DNA of 64,000 nucleotides from Agrobacterium tumefaciens (GTDB lineage: Bacteria > Pseudomonadota > Alphaproteobacteria > Rhizobiales > Rhizobiaceae): positions 186,001 to 250,000 of the forward strand of contig NZ_SUPW01000007.1 in NCBI RefSeq assembly GCF_013337285.1. Direction: 5' to 3'. Below, in pieces: positions 43,512 to 52,888 of the stretch. The position numbers were made by a program, and so were the translations under genes. Position 1 is the first letter of the stretch. Every line of letters begins with the position of its first letter. Under the pieces are notes generated by a model. The model ran no database searches. It was not told where the DNA came from and was given only the letters and a program-made list of their open reading frames with translations.

Positions 43512-44549
43512 CTACTTGATCGCGGCTTCGATGCGGGTTTTGGCCTCCGGCGACACCCATGCGCCCCAGATATCGCCCTTGGTCTTCAGGAAGCGCGTCG
43601 CTGCGGCTACCGCATCGGCCTTTTCGTCAACCATGTAAGCGAGGCTGGAATTGACCTCCTCGAGCGGGAAGGTCGCCTTGCCGAGGATTTCGATGATATC
43701 CGGCGCAGCCTTGGCGAAGTCGCTGTTGACGCCATAAGCAACCTCAACCGCAGGGAAAGCGCATCCCGCCTCCCGCTTGCCATCGGCGCTTGTCAGGTCC
43801 TTCCAGCAGGCTTCGGTGTAGGCCGGCTCGGAAAGCTGCACGAGCTTGTATTTGCCCATGATTGCGGTCGGGCTCCAGTAATAGAAGAGCAGCGGTTCGC
43901 CCTGAAGATAGGCGGCGCTGATCCCCGCATCCAGCGCCGTGCCCGTGCCGGGGCGGAAGTTCACGTAGGTCGTGTCGAGCTTGTAGGCCTGAAGCTTGGC
44001 GGTATTGACACCCTCACAGGTCCAACCCGATGGGCAATTGAGAAAACGCCCCTTGGACGGCTCTTCGGGATCCTGAAAGAGGGCGGCGATCTTCGGATCG
44101 GAAAGCTGCTCGACACTTTTCAGGTCGGGGGCCTTTGCCTCTATGCCCTTTGTGGCGTCGCCCTTGATCAGATATTCAGGAACGAACCAGCCTTCGGAGG
44201 CGCCCACGAAGGTCTTGCCGACCGAGGTAACCTGTCCTGCGGCAGCGGCCTTGTTCCAGACGTCGGACCGGCCGATCCATTCCTCAGCGAAAATCTGAAC
44301 GTCGTTATTGGCCGTGGCCTGTTCCAGGGTCACCGAATTGCCGGGAATGGAATCAACCTTGCAATCATATCCCTTCGACAGAATGGCCTTCATGACTTCG
44401 GTGACGAAGGCGCCGCTTTCCCAGTCGATGCCGGCGAAAGTAACGGTCTTCCCCTCGCCGCAATAGCTGGCTGCATGGGCCGACCCCAAGGGCAGCGCCG
44501 CAAACAGGGCAGTGGCGGCAAGCGCGAATTTAAATTTTGCATTCAACAT
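43512..44549 (-). CDS. hutX: HutX-type periplasmic binding protein
   Basis: 345 residues from ATG 44549, chosen for AAGGGGAATAAG before it and the following signal peptide (KFALAATALFAALPLGSAHAA). The mature part is an OpuAC-type substrate-binding domain (TVTFAGIDWESGAFVTEVM, IFAEEWIGRSDVW, LLFYYWSPTAIMGKYKLVQL). In S. meliloti HutX binds histidine with high affinity and also proline and betaines. First gene of hutXWV-hutH2. Candidate HutC operators lie in the 636-base gap to the divergent hutC gene. Confidence 0.88.
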   Translation of the reverse strand: MLNAKFKFALAATALFAALPLGSAHAASYCGEGKTVTFAGIDWESGAFVTEVMKAILSKGYDCKVDSIPGNSVTLEQATANNDVQIFAEEWIGRSDVWNKAAAAGQVTSVGKTFVGASEGWFVPEYLIKGDATKGIEAKAPDLKSVEQLSDPKIAALFQDPEEPSKGRFLNCPSGWTCEGVNTAKLQAYKLDTTYVNFRPGTGTALDAGISAAYLQGEPLLFYYWSPTAIMGKYKLVQLSEPAYTEACWKDLTSADGKREAGCAFPAVEVAYGVNSDFAKAAPDIIEILGKATFPLEEVNSSLAYMVDEKADAVAAATRFLKTKGDIWGAWVSPEAKTRIEAAIK

Positions 44550-44732
44550 CTTATTCCCCTTTTTGATTGATGGTTGGCATGTTGTCGGCACAAATTCATG
44601 CGGTGCCGGCGCAGGATCTCCCTGAAAGTATGATGAACGAATATCGACCTTTCGTCGGGTCAGCAGGACCGTTCGCAGCAGGCCCGAACAAGACACCTAT
44701 TCCCTGCCGGCAACGAAAGTAACTTTCCTTAA

Positions 44733-44746
44733 GTTCACTATACAAC
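44733..44746. promoter_or_regulatory. HutC-like operator near hutX
   Basis: GTTGTATAGTGAAC on the minus strand, about 185 bases upstream of the hutX start. It shares GTTGTATA and the terminal AAC with the site at 45069 and resembles the TTGTATATACAA-type palindrome bound by HutC-family repressors. Confidence 0.45.
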
Positions 44747-45068
44747 TTTGATGAAACAGCTTCGGTGATAGAGAATGGCAGCAAGCCGGAACGGCAATGG
44801 AAGAACGACTGGAGAGCCGGCATCGTCCGAACCCTGAACGCGGCCAATCCAGCCGTCTCGCGCCGAAACCTATGCGGTCGTCTGCAAACCACCGGAACCA
44901 TAAACGGTTCATAACCACGCATTCACAGCTCTTTCTCCCAATATCGGCGAGCCAGCCTGCATTCTCCTTTCGGAGCCGGTCGGCACGCGGACATCCTCAC
45001 CTCAACCACTCACGAGAAAAATGCGCCTGCAAAAGATCGATTTTTCAACTCCCATCGATGCTTCACAA

Positions 45069-45082
45069 GTTGTATATGTAAC
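45069..45082. promoter_or_regulatory. HutC-like operator near hutC
   Basis: GTTGTATATGTAAC is an imperfect palindrome 104 bases before the hutC start. The rest of the gap from 44550 to 45185 is AT-rich and holds no gene I can support. Confidence 0.5.
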
Positions 45083-45185
45083 TTTGCATGGTTTTAGGAG
45101 ACAAGCAAGTGCAAAGATGATATTTTGCATGCGTCCGTAATGCTGGTTATATTTTAGGCAATCTGCCGATTTTTAGGGAGTTTAA

Positions 45186-45926
45186 ATGCCGTTCGTGATC
45201 GAAAGCGACCTTGCTACATCCAGCGAGTATCCTTCCCTGCCGCTCTATGAGCGTGTGAAAACGCAAATCAAGGCGAAGATCGCGAGCGGCGAATGGCCCC
45301 TCCACCACCGGGTCCCTTCCGAAAACGAGATGGTGGAGATGCTGGGCGTCAGCCGGATGACGGCAAACCGCGCGCTGCGGGAACTTGCGACCGAAGGTGT
45401 CATCGTACGTGTTCAGGGACGCGGTTCATTTGTCGCATCGAAAAAAAGAAGCGCCGCCATGATGGGTGTGCGAAACATCGCCGACGAGATCAAGGAACGA
45501 GGCTCTTCCCACCAGGCGAGCCTGATCCTGGCGCAGACCGAGGTATGCGGTCCCGATCTTGCCTCGGCGCTGGAGATCGACGTTGGTGCCAAGATTTTCC
45601 ATTCGATCATCGTTCATCACGAAGACGACGTGCCGATCCAGCTGGAAGACCGTTTCGTGAATGCAGCGGTTGCCCCGGACTATTTACAGCAGGATTTCAG
45701 CTCCATGACCCCGAATGCCTATCTGACGGCATTGGCGCCAATTTCCCGAACCGAACAGTTCATCGAAGCCGCAGCGCCCCAGCCATGGGAATGCAAATTG
45801 CTGGCGATCGGCCGGCACGAGCCCTGCCTGCAGGTTCGGCGGCGGACCTGGTCTTCCAGCCGCGCGGTAACATCGGTACGGTTATTATATCCCGGAAGCC
45901 GCTATCGACTCGAAAGTCAGGAATAA
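45186..45926 (+). CDS. hutC: GntR/HutC-family histidine utilisation repressor
   Basis: 246 residues. The winged helix-turn-helix (about 15-85) includes WPLHHRVPSENEMVEMLGVSRMTANRALRELATEGVIVRVQGRGSFV in outline. The UTRA effector domain (about 100-240) has the HutC-type VRNIADEIKERG, DVPIQLEDRFVN and VRRRTWS. HutC is released from DNA by urocanate. It is divergent from hutXWV-hutH2, its likely target. AGGGAG stands before the ATG at 45186. Confidence 0.9.
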   Translation: MPFVIESDLATSSEYPSLPLYERVKTQIKAKIASGEWPLHHRVPSENEMVEMLGVSRMTANRALRELATEGVIVRVQGRGSFVASKKRSAAMMGVRNIADEIKERGSSHQASLILAQTEVCGPDLASALEIDVGAKIFHSIIVHHEDDVPIQLEDRFVNAAVAPDYLQQDFSSMTPNAYLTALAPISRTEQFIEAAAPQPWECKLLAIGRHEPCLQVRRRTWSSSRAVTSVRLLYPGSRYRLESQE

Positions 45927-46256
45927 GGGCTGTCAATGTGGCCATTGGCCAAAGGGTCACAATCTGGCGTCTTCATCCAAGTGTGCACCATCACATCGAA
46001 CCTCGCTGCGAGGAAATGGGCAAGCTACTGATTAGCTAAGTTTTTTCGAGAACTTATCTATTTTCTCATCCGCGAATACCACAGAATTTGCGGTTGTACT
46101 TTATGCTGTATTTCATCCTGTAGTTTTCTAGGTTCCGTCGTTAAGGATTTGTTAACCAAATCGAGACGAGTATTAGATTATTCTAATTACCCGCTATTGG
46201 GGTGATCCTGCGTTATGACCGAGGAAATCAGCAGCGCAGCCGCTTGGGGAGAGAGC
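45927..46256 (+). other. 330-base gap before the pilus operon
   Basis: No gene is supported here. The second half is AT-rich and contains ATTAGA-TTAT-TCTAAT (46172-46187), a perfect inverted repeat 70 bases before the pilin start, as well as GTTAAC. This is probably promoter and regulatory DNA of the pilus operon. Confidence 0.4.
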
Positions 46257-46754
46257 ATGAAGTTCGCAACATCAGGCTACCTATTATCACTTGCGGCGTG
46301 CGCCCTTGCGCCGTCATCAGGCATGGCGCAGGTCGCCACCTCAAACTTCACGGTACAGATCACCATTCAGGCAGCATGCCAGATAAACTCGGCCGGCAAT
46401 CTGGATTTCGGCACCAATGGTGTCATCAGCAGCAATATTGACGCGACCAGTCAGGTCGTCGTTCAATGCACCTCCAGCACACCCTTCAGTCTTGGCCTGA
46501 GCGCCGGCGCCGGTTCGGGCGCCACTGTCGCCAGCCGTCTGATGACCTCCCCGGCGGGTGCCACCATTGCATACTCGCTCTATACGACTGCGGCACATAC
46601 CACGGTGTGGGGCAATACCGTGGGGACGGATCGCCAGACAGGAACGGGAACCGGAGCGCCGCAAACATTCACGGTCTATGGGCGCGTACCTGCCCAGACG
46701 ACACCTGCGGTCGGCGTCTATACCGATACGGTGACGGCCACGCTCAATTACTGA
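46257..46754 (+). CDS. Spore coat U-type pilin subunit (CsuA/B-like)
   Basis: 165 residues from ATG 46257 with GGGGAGAGA before it. Signal peptide to about residue 24 (..SSGMAQ), then one SCPU domain: FTVQITIQAACQINSAGNLDFGTNGVI, TVYGRVPAQTTPAVGVYTDTVTATLNY. The first cysteine pair is in place for the pilin disulfide. This is the likely major subunit of a Csu-type chaperone-usher pilus on the cell surface, used for attachment. Chaperone, usher and tip genes follow. Confidence 0.85.
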   Translation: MKFATSGYLLSLAACALAPSSGMAQVATSNFTVQITIQAACQINSAGNLDFGTNGVISSNIDATSQVVVQCTSSTPFSLGLSAGAGSGATVASRLMTSPAGATIAYSLYTTAAHTTVWGNTVGTDRQTGTGTGAPQTFTVYGRVPAQTTPAVGVYTDTVTATLNY

Positions 46755-46775
46755 TCGCCATAGGGAGGATCGCGC

Positions 46776-47495
46776 ATGCGTCTTTTTACCTTAGCGGCTG
46801 CGTTTATTGCCGGTTTGAATGTCTCACCTTCACACGCCGCATCTTTGCGGGTTTCACCAGTCATTCTGGATTTAAGAGCGCCCGCGGCGGCGTCCAGCCT
46901 GCGCATATGGAATGATGCGAAAACGCCCATCAACGTTCAGGTCAGGATATTCCGCTGGACCCAGCAAAACGGCTCAGACGTCTACACCGCGGCAGGGGAC
47001 GTCGTCGCCAGCCCGCCAATGACGCAGCTGAAACCGGGCGCCGAGAACCTTATCCGCATCGTCCGGCTTTCCAAAACCCCCATCAGGGCGGAAGAGAGCT
47101 ATCGCGTCATCGTGGACGAATTGCCCGCTGCGGGGAGACCCCAGTCCGGCACCGTCAATCTGGTCGTTCGCCACTCCATACCGGTTTTCTTTTCGCCCGC
47201 TTCCACAGGCGATGCCGAGCCGGTCTGGTCGATAACGCCACAGGGCAAAGGTTACAGGGTGTCCGTTGCCAATAATGGTCAGAAACGGATACGGATCGCC
47301 AACCTGAAAGTTCTGGGCAGCAACGGGCAAGCGGTTGCCCAGCAGCAGGGCCTGGTGGGCTACGTGCTCGGCAAATCCGGTGCAAGCTTTCTTGTTCCGG
47401 CAACCGGCGGCAAAAAAGCTGGTGGCGCACTGAAGATTTCGGCTGAGAGCGAAGGCGGCCCCGTCAATGCGACGGCGCGCGTCAACGGCGGCTGA
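46776..47495 (+). CDS. Csu-type pilus assembly chaperone
   Basis: 239 residues with a signal peptide (MRLFTLAAAFIAGLNVSPSHA). Two Ig-like domains of the PapD family are seen: VILDLRAPAAASSLRIWNDAKTPINVQVRIFRWTQQNG in outline, LIRIVRLSKTPIRAEESYRVIVDELP and the conserved NNGQKRIRI. It holds pilin subunits in the periplasm until they reach the usher. AGGGAGG precedes the ATG; its end overlaps the usher start by 29 bases. Confidence 0.87.
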   Translation: MRLFTLAAAFIAGLNVSPSHAASLRVSPVILDLRAPAAASSLRIWNDAKTPINVQVRIFRWTQQNGSDVYTAAGDVVASPPMTQLKPGAENLIRIVRLSKTPIRAEESYRVIVDELPAAGRPQSGTVNLVVRHSIPVFFSPASTGDAEPVWSITPQGKGYRVSVANNGQKRIRIANLKVLGSNGQAVAQQQGLVGYVLGKSGASFLVPATGGKKAGGALKISAESEGGPVNATARVNGG

Positions 47496-49905
47496 CCTTG
47501 CCGTTTTGACGATTGCAGGTTTGACGATCTTTTCATCGAGCAGTTTATCCGTGGCGCAGGATTTGCCCCCTGCGACGCCGCCCGCTTCTTTTGCCGCAAA
47601 AGAAGCGGGGCAATTGCAGCTCGAAGTCTACATCAATGATGTTTCAACGGAACTGATCGCCACATTTCGTCAAAACGACGCCGGGTCGCTTCTTATCGAA
47701 CCGGAGCAGCTGAAGAACATCGGGATTTCTCCGATTGAAAGCGCTGCAGGCGATGATGGCTGGATCGATGTCTCCAGGCTGCCGGATGTGGTGACGCATT
47801 ATGATGAAAGCACGCAGTCGGTCCATTTCACCCTGCCCACGGCGGCACGGGCGAACAAAGTCATCGACGCATCCGGCAGGAGCGCTGAGGAGGAAGACGA
47901 GGATGTGCAGGACAAGGCCACAAGCGATTTTGGAGGTCTGGTGAATTACACGATCTACGGCTCGTCCGGCGGCAACAAGTGGTCGGACCTGACCGACTTC
48001 AACGGTGTCTCCGCCCTTTTGGAAAGCCGGGTGTTTGGCCCGCTGGGCGTGCTGTCTTCGTCTCAGGTCTTGAGCACATCCCGCCTGTCGCAATTTGACA
48101 CCCAGCGCCTCGACACCACCTGGAGCTACTCCGATGAGGACAGCCTGACGACATACCGGGCCGGAGACCTGATCACCGGCGGGCTGAGCTGGACACGTCC
48201 GACGCGGTTGGGCGGTTTGCAGATCCGCCGAAACTTCGATCTGCGACCGGATATCGTCACCATGCCGATGCCTGAATTTGCAGGCTCCGCAGCGGTACCT
48301 TCCACCGTCGATGTCTATGTCAACAATATCCGCCGCCTGTCGCAGGATGTTCCCGAGGGGCCATTCTCCATCACCAATCTTCCGGTCATCAGCGGTGCGG
48401 GCAATGCAAGACTGGTGGTGCGGGATGCGCTGGGGCGCGAAACCGTGTCCGAAACGCCTTTTTATACCTCGCCGGATCTGCTCGCGCAGGGTCTCATCGA
48501 TTTTTCCGCCGAGCTTGGCTTTGCCCGGCGCAATTACGGCACTTCGTCTTTCGACTATGATGACAGACCACTCGGTTCTGCGACGGTGCGTTATGGATTA
48601 TCGGACGGGTTGACGCTGGAGGGTCACGCCGAAGGCGGTGAGGATTTCTACAATATCGGCTTCGGCGGCGTCTTCACGCTTGGAGCCCATGGGCTGGCGG
48701 CGGTTTCGGGCGCATCGAGCCGTTTCGGCGCGGAAAGCGGTTATCAGCTTTCCGCGAATGTCGAAGCCGAATTGCTTGGAGTACGGTTAAACGCGCGCTC
48801 GCAACGGACATTCGGCGACTATAACGATATGGCATCCGTTTCCGCCGATACATCGAAAGTCCGCACGATAGCCGGCCTGCTCAGTGCGCGGCCGCCGCGT
48901 GCGCTCGACCAGATTTCCGTTTCCACGCAACTCGGTTTCGATGAGACGAGCCTCAATTTCTCCTACACACAGCTGGAAACTTTCGATGAGAGAAAATCCC
49001 GGCTGCTTGGCCTTTCCGCCACGCGACCCTTCGGCGAAAACGGCAATATCTTCATCACCGCTTATAAGGACCTCGAGGACAGCCATTCCTACGGCATCTA
49101 TGCCGGTCTCTCCTGGTCGTTCGGCGGCGGCGTCTCCGGTTCGGCCGGCATGTCGTCCGATGCGGACGGATATTCCCTAACGGCCGAAGTCGGAAAATCC
49201 GAGGAACAGGCGGAGGGAAGTTATGGCTGGCGTCTGCGCGGTTCGATGGGCGGCAACGATATCGCCTCCGCCTCCGGCAGTTATCGCGGCAGCGTCGCAC
49301 GTGTGTCTGCCGGTGTCGATCAATTCAACCGCACGACACAGGCCTATGCCCAGATCGACGGATCGATAGCGCTGGCCGGCGGCGATGTCTTTATTGGAAA
49401 CCGGATCGATGACGCCTTCGCCGTCGTGGATGCCGGCGCGCCCGGCGTCGATATTCTGCTGGAAAACCGCCCCATCGGCCAGACGAACCGACGCGGAAAA
49501 ATACTGCTTCCGAACCTGCGGTCCTATGACGTCAACAACATCACGCTGGACCCGAGCAATCTTCCCGTGGATGCCCGCATCGACACGACAAAACAAACGG
49601 TCACACCGACAGAGCGCGCGGGAGCAGTCGTCAACTTCGAGGTGGAAACCGGGGGGCAGGTGGCGCTGGTGACGCTGAAGGACGAAAGCGGCCAGTTTAT
49701 CGAAACCGGATCGACCGGCAAGATCGACGGTGAGCGTGACTTCATCGTCGGTTATGACGGGCAGGCCTATCTCGATAATATCGGCGAAACACATCGGCTT
49801 TCCATCACGCAACCCACGAAGGGAGAGTGCGAAGCGCAGATTACCGTTTCCCCTGCCGCCAAGACACGCGCCACCCTTGAAGCCATATGCAGGAGCGTTC
49901 AATGA
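47467..49905 (+). CDS. Fimbrial usher (CsuD-like)
   Basis: 812 residues. Signal peptide to about 30, N-terminal chaperone-binding domain (LQLEVYINDVSTELIATFRQ), then a large beta barrel with plug (NFDLRPDIVTMPMPEFAGSAAVPSTVDVYVN in outline) and C-terminal domains ending QITVSPAAKTRATLEAICRS. It forms the outer membrane pore for pilus export. The start ATG 47467 lies inside the chaperone gene and the stop overlaps the next start (ATGA). Confidence 0.9.
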   Translation: MRRRASTAADLAVLTIAGLTIFSSSSLSVAQDLPPATPPASFAAKEAGQLQLEVYINDVSTELIATFRQNDAGSLLIEPEQLKNIGISPIESAAGDDGWIDVSRLPDVVTHYDESTQSVHFTLPTAARANKVIDASGRSAEEEDEDVQDKATSDFGGLVNYTIYGSSGGNKWSDLTDFNGVSALLESRVFGPLGVLSSSQVLSTSRLSQFDTQRLDTTWSYSDEDSLTTYRAGDLITGGLSWTRPTRLGGLQIRRNFDLRPDIVTMPMPEFAGSAAVPSTVDVYVNNIRRLSQDVPEGPFSITNLPVISGAGNARLVVRDALGRETVSETPFYTSPDLLAQGLIDFSAELGFARRNYGTSSFDYDDRPLGSATVRYGLSDGLTLEGHAEGGEDFYNIGFGGVFTLGAHGLAAVSGASSRFGAESGYQLSANVEAELLGVRLNARSQRTFGDYNDMASVSADTSKVRTIAGLLSARPPRALDQISVSTQLGFDETSLNFSYTQLETFDERKSRLLGLSATRPFGENGNIFITAYKDLEDSHSYGIYAGLSWSFGGGVSGSAGMSSDADGYSLTAEVGKSEEQAEGSYGWRLRGSMGGNDIASASGSYRGSVARVSAGVDQFNRTTQAYAQIDGSIALAGGDVFIGNRIDDAFAVVDAGAPGVDILLENRPIGQTNRRGKILLPNLRSYDVNNITLDPSNLPVDARIDTTKQTVTPTERAGAVVNFEVETGGQVALVTLKDESGQFIETGSTGKIDGERDFIVGYDGQAYLDNIGETHRLSITQPTKGECEAQITVSPAAKTRATLEAICRSVQ

Positions 49906-50852
49906 AGGTTCTGACCCGCGCTGCCCTTGCCATCGCCGCTTTCCTATTCGGAACACCGGTTCTGGCGCAAAGCTGCAGCTTCAGCATGTCGGACATGAGT
50001 TTCGGCTTCGTCAACCTTACAAGCGGCAGCGCCGTGGATACCACCGCAACATTGTCGGTGACTTGCTCCAACCCTTTGTCGCTGGCGCTTTCCATCCGCA
50101 TCTGCCCCAACATCAACGCCGGCAGCGGCGGGCAATCGGGCGGTATCCGACGGATGCTGCAAGGCAGTAACATCCTCAATTATCAGCTGTACCAGAATTC
50201 CGGACGCACAACGCCCTGGGGATCGGTCACCCAGCCCGCGCTCGGATCACCTCCGCCTATCGATATGGCGCTGCCTCTCCTCCTCAACAGCACGAGCCGT
50301 ACCGTTTACGGCAGGATTACCGCCGGTCAGGCCGCCGCAGCCCGTGGCCCCTACCTCTCCAGCTTTGCCGGCGCCGAGACCAATTTTACCTATACGTCAT
50401 TTCTTTTATTGGCACCGAACTGCTCCGACATAACCCAAAACCCGACACAGGTGCCATTCAACGTTACGGCTGCGGTATCACCGACCTGCATTGTCTCGGC
50501 GCAAAACATCAATTTCGGCAGTCATGGCGTTCTCAACACCGCAGTCGACGCAACGGGGGCCATCGCTCTTACCTGCACCAGCAACCTGAATTACAGCGTC
50601 GCCCTCAACGGCGGCCTGAGCAACAGCCCACCGGCTTCGCGCCAGATGGTGCTGGCCGGCGGATCGATAACCTACGGGCTCTATCGCGACGTCAACCGCA
50701 CGAATGTCTGGGGAAGTACGGCTGGCCAAATCACCACCGGCACCGGAACCGGCAGCCTGCAGACACTGCCCGTCTATGGTCGCGTCCCGGCGCAGAATAC
50801 ACCGGCGCCGGGAGTTTACAGCGATACCGTCGTTGTGACGGTGAGTTACTGA
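49902..50852 (+). CDS. Two-domain spore coat U protein (pilus tip, CsuE-like)
   Basis: 316 residues from ATG 49902, which overlaps the usher stop. Signal peptide to about 22, then two SCPU domains (about 25-165 and 180-316). The second (TCIVSAQNINFGSHGVLNTAVDATGAI; VYGRVPAQNTPAPGVYSDTVVVTVSY in outline) resembles the major pilin, while the first is more divergent. Tip adhesins of Csu pili have this layout and bind hydrophobic surfaces. Last gene of the operon; IS debris begins about 200 bases later. Confidence 0.84.
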   Translation: MKVLTRAALAIAAFLFGTPVLAQSCSFSMSDMSFGFVNLTSGSAVDTTATLSVTCSNPLSLALSIRICPNINAGSGGQSGGIRRMLQGSNILNYQLYQNSGRTTPWGSVTQPALGSPPPIDMALPLLLNSTSRTVYGRITAGQAAAARGPYLSSFAGAETNFTYTSFLLLAPNCSDITQNPTQVPFNVTAAVSPTCIVSAQNINFGSHGVLNTAVDATGAIALTCTSNLNYSVALNGGLSNSPPASRQMVLAGGSITYGLYRDVNRTNVWGSTAGQITTGTGTGSLQTLPVYGRVPAQNTPAPGVYSDTVVVTVSY

Positions 50853-51057
50853 GTGATGTACCGCGCCGATTACCCATGCAACGCCGCGGTAAGCCAGGAC
50901 GCCGCGCGGTCGATCGTCATTGTCCTTCGCGATTTGAACGGCAGGACAACGTTGTAGTGGGTGCCGGAAGGCATTCGGGTGTCATCAAAGGGTGCCCTGA
51001 TCGCCAAAAACTGGACCGTTTTTGATTGGAGTTTTTCGCGCCAGAATCCCGGCGCGG

Positions 51058-51290
51058 ATCAGCGAGGCGACCTATTTCAATTGGCGTAAGAAATATGCAG
51101 GCCTTCTGCCTGACGATATGCGTCGCCTGAAGGCTTTGGAAGAGGAGAACAGCCGCCTGAAGCGGATTGCCGCCGACCTGACGCTGGACCGGGAAATGTT
51201 GCAAGACGTTATCCGCGCAAAGCTCTGAGGTCTGCACGCAAGCGTAAGCTGATCGGCGGGATGCAGGTTGATTGGGGGATTTCGATTGAC
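51058..51290 (+). mobile_element. IS3-family transposase remnant (orfA end, orfB beginning)
   Basis: From 51058 the frame reads ISEATYFNWRKKYAGLLPD, then RRLKALEEENSRLKRIAADL and LDREMLQDVIRAKL to the stop at 51228; this is the C-terminal half of an IS407/IS511-type OrfA. In another frame orfB begins (ALRSARKRKLIGGMQVDWGISI) and breaks off near 51290 at the junction with the IS66 piece. No ends or target duplication were found, so the element is dead. Confidence 0.8.
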
Positions 51291-51304
51291 GGGCTTGCAA
51301 AGTC

Positions 51305-52075
51305 CTGAGGTTCGACACCTCGAACTACCACGAAGTTGAACGGCAGGGGGTCGTCAATTCCGGTGTCGGGAGCGCGTTGAGGCAACCGTGTTAGGGCCTT
51401 CAGACAGGTGAGTGGGTCGACGCCACAGGCGCGACGAGTAAGCATCAGGCTGCAGATCACCGCGCTGGCCTTGGCGCCCTCGACGCTGTCGCTGAACAGC
51501 CACGATTTTATTCCGGTCGCAAAAACTCTGATATCGCGTTCAAGAATGTCGTTGTCGATCGGCATTCTGCCGTCACTGGTATAGCGCGTCAGAGACGCCC
51601 ACTGGTTTAGAGCGTGGGACACGGCGTCATCCAGCTTGGTGTCCGGGAAGACCTTTGGCGCAATGTTGTCGAGCCACACCTTTAGGGCGTTCAGGAGGGG
51701 CAAGCTGTGCTGTCGGCGGAAACGGCGTATACAGTCGACCTTCGTCTCCCCGGCATATGGGATGTTGTCTCCTGCCTGCTTTTCGATCCGGTAGAGTTGC
51801 TCGAAGAACCGGAGTGCCTGTTCCGGCGGTACGCCGGCCCGCTCGAAGGTCTGGGCAACGCGGTAGAGCGGTGCGCCATCGACGTATTTGTGAACAAGCG
51901 TGAAGGCCAGCGTTGAAGCCGTAGCAATGCTGCCAGGCAGGGGTCGTGTCGGCATCGGAGCGATCACGACAGGCGTGTTGATCCCCCGTGCGGTCGCAAT
52001 GGCGGCAAGCGTACTTGAGCCGAACATTCTGCAGAGCCTTGTTGCCCCATCCCAGATGGGGCTCGACCCAGTGAG
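51305..52075 (-). mobile_element. IS66-family TnpC remnant with deletion and frameshift
   Basis: On the minus strand, pieces of IS66 TnpC are in order but damaged. Near 52000 the zinc-finger region (LKYACRHCDRTG) is in a different frame from what follows. Then comes TPVVIAPMPTRPLPGS and LVHKYVDGAPLYRVAQTFERAGVP. The central catalytic part is missing, and the sequence jumps to the C-terminal region (ALRFFEQLYRIEKQ, SHALNQWASLTRYTSDGRMPIDNDILERDIRVFATG in outline, LPFNFV). The end fuses to the IS3 remnant. It cannot encode an active transposase. Confidence 0.82.
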
Positions 52076-52312
52076 CGCGTCGAAAAATTAAAATATTAAA
52101 CTATCGCCATTGCGTATTTCTCAGATTATTTGTAGTAATAATTAGAGGTATATTGTTTATTTAGAATATTATTTGAAAAATTGAAAAAATACTTAGCCGT
52201 GATGAAATTCGAGAATTACGCGGCATTGTCGTGTGGAGGCACGTCCAAACAAGGAAGAGCCGGAATTAGGCCTCCGCGGAAGATACTACAAAAGACCCGG
52301 AAGGAAATTTGT

Positions 52313-52834
52313 GTGACGACATTGGCCCACGATACTGGTTCGCAACGTTCCGAAAGCGAAAATGTCGCAACTGGTTTGCGCGTTCGGCTGCTTGAAGAGC
52401 GCGATACGACCCAGGTGCGCGAAATCATGAAGCAGCATCACGCTTCGACAGTTTTTCGCGATCAGGCATTTTCGGACTGGAAGCTCAACGAGCATTTCAA
52501 TCTGATCCTGTCACGCCCTCCGCGCATGGTTTGCCCTGTGGCGCTTTGGAATGGCCGGCCGGTTGGCGTGGCATGGGCAATTGCCGATTCCTATATGCTG
52601 AGCGATGGGCCTTTGTTTGTAACCGTACAGGTCATTGCTGTGGATTTGACGTTGCCTGCAATCCGTCGTGCGAAAGTGTTTCTGGCACTGGTGGCGGCCA
52701 TCAAAAAATGGGCCGCGTCTCTCCATGCAAGCCACTCATTCATTCACGTGACAACCGGCTCGCGTATTGAGGCAACAGATCGGTTGATGAAAGCTGCGGG
52801 GGCTATGTTAGTGGGTGGGGCATATGTTACATAA
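52313..52834 (+). CDS. Phage-type GNAT acetyltransferase-like protein
   Basis: 173 residues from GTG 52313, chosen because GGAAGGA stands 8 bases before it; the frame is open further up into AT-rich DNA. The fold pattern (RLLEERDTTQVREIM, PVALWNGRPVGVAWAI, RAKVFLALVAAIKKWAASLHAS, TGSRIEATDRLMKAAGAMLVGGAYV) resembles GNAT-fold proteins often encoded in phages. The acetyl-CoA loop is poorly kept. Just before a giant secreted protein it might be a modifying enzyme, as HlyC-type acyltransferases are for RTX toxins, but it is not a clear HlyC relative. The preceding 240 bases are strikingly AT-rich and empty. Confidence 0.6.
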   Translation: MTTLAHDTGSQRSESENVATGLRVRLLEERDTTQVREIMKQHHASTVFRDQAFSDWKLNEHFNLILSRPPRMVCPVALWNGRPVGVAWAIADSYMLSDGPLFVTVQVIAVDLTLPAIRRAKVFLALVAAIKKWAASLHASHSFIHVTTGSRIEATDRLMKAAGAMLVGGAYVT

Positions 52835-52888
52835 AATTTCGAGTTTATTTTAATAAATATCATTATTATCAAAAAACACGGAATCCGC

